Shown here: positions 63,941 to 64,000 of the stretch, one piece after another
Numbering within the stretch: position 1 is the first letter of the stretch
Layout of the letters: the number at the start of each line of letters is the position of its first letter
Assembly (NCBI RefSeq): GCF_018139145.2
Contig: NW_026114257.1
Location: 310,001 to 374,000 of the forward strand
Reading direction: 5' to 3'
Source: Gymnogyps californianus
Taxonomy: Eukaryota; Chordata; Aves; Accipitriformes; Cathartidae
DNA length: 64,000 bases
The notes under the pieces: generated by a model
What the model was told of the DNA's origin: nothing
Database searches by the model: none
Seen by the model: the letters and a program-made list of their open reading frames with translations, nothing else
Translations under genes and position numbers: made by a program

Positions 63941-64000
63941 CAAAGAAACGTTTGTGTGTGTGCTTTCCCCAATTGATTCAGTGCTGTTTGAAGCTATTTG

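Overview
The window looks like bird nuclear DNA. It holds avian-type CR1 LINEs with the (ATTCTATG)n-like 3' end, many LTRs of one ERVL-like family, and the first two coding exons of nuclear factor I/B (NFIB) on the + strand. NFIB lies on the Z chromosome in chicken. The very dense, layered retroviral content upstream of it and four amino-acid changes in its normally invariant DNA-binding exon make a W-linked copy possible, but the sequence alone does not prove W over Z.

Layout. 1-6032: ERVL-like provirus A on the - strand, cut by the window start and carrying a nested solo LTR. 6033-8531: unassigned DNA with a perfect 357-bp x 3 tandem repeat. 8532-11119: an LTR-like repeat and a class I-type LTR split by two ERVL solo LTRs. 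11120-14445: a CR1 LINE (+) split by two ERVL-type solo LTRs. 14446-14730: CT-rich minisatellite. 14731-16450: LTR/leader-like module (-). 16450-34935: a four-layer nest. An old class I-like provirus D (-) was hit by a CR1 (+), the CR1 by ERVL provirus B (+), and provirus B by gamma-like provirus C (-). 35045-37836: a second, inverted copy of the LTR/leader module with a solo LTR in it, then an inverted LTR-like repeat. 37837-38770: a second CT-rich minisatellite. 38771-40705: NFIB 5' flank and 5'UTR. 40706-40735: NFIB coding exon 1. 46710-47241: NFIB exon 2. From 47242 to the end: NFIB intron 2, with CR1 fragments on both strands and two ERVL solo LTRs.

How it fits together. The only probable host gene is NFIB. 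The retroviral genes are mostly broken, yet each provirus keeps a readable plan: LTR, primer-binding site, gag, pro-pol, with env only in C and as a remnant in D. Target-site duplications can be read for most insertions, so their order can be worked out. The least usual coding feature is the Gag of the two ERVL proviruses. It opens with several hydrophobic segments, and in copy B this is followed by a Thr/Ala/Pro decapeptide array before the capsid-like domain.

No rRNA, tRNA, CRISPR array or bacterial feature was seen. Many open frames in the window are shadows of these elements and are not listed.
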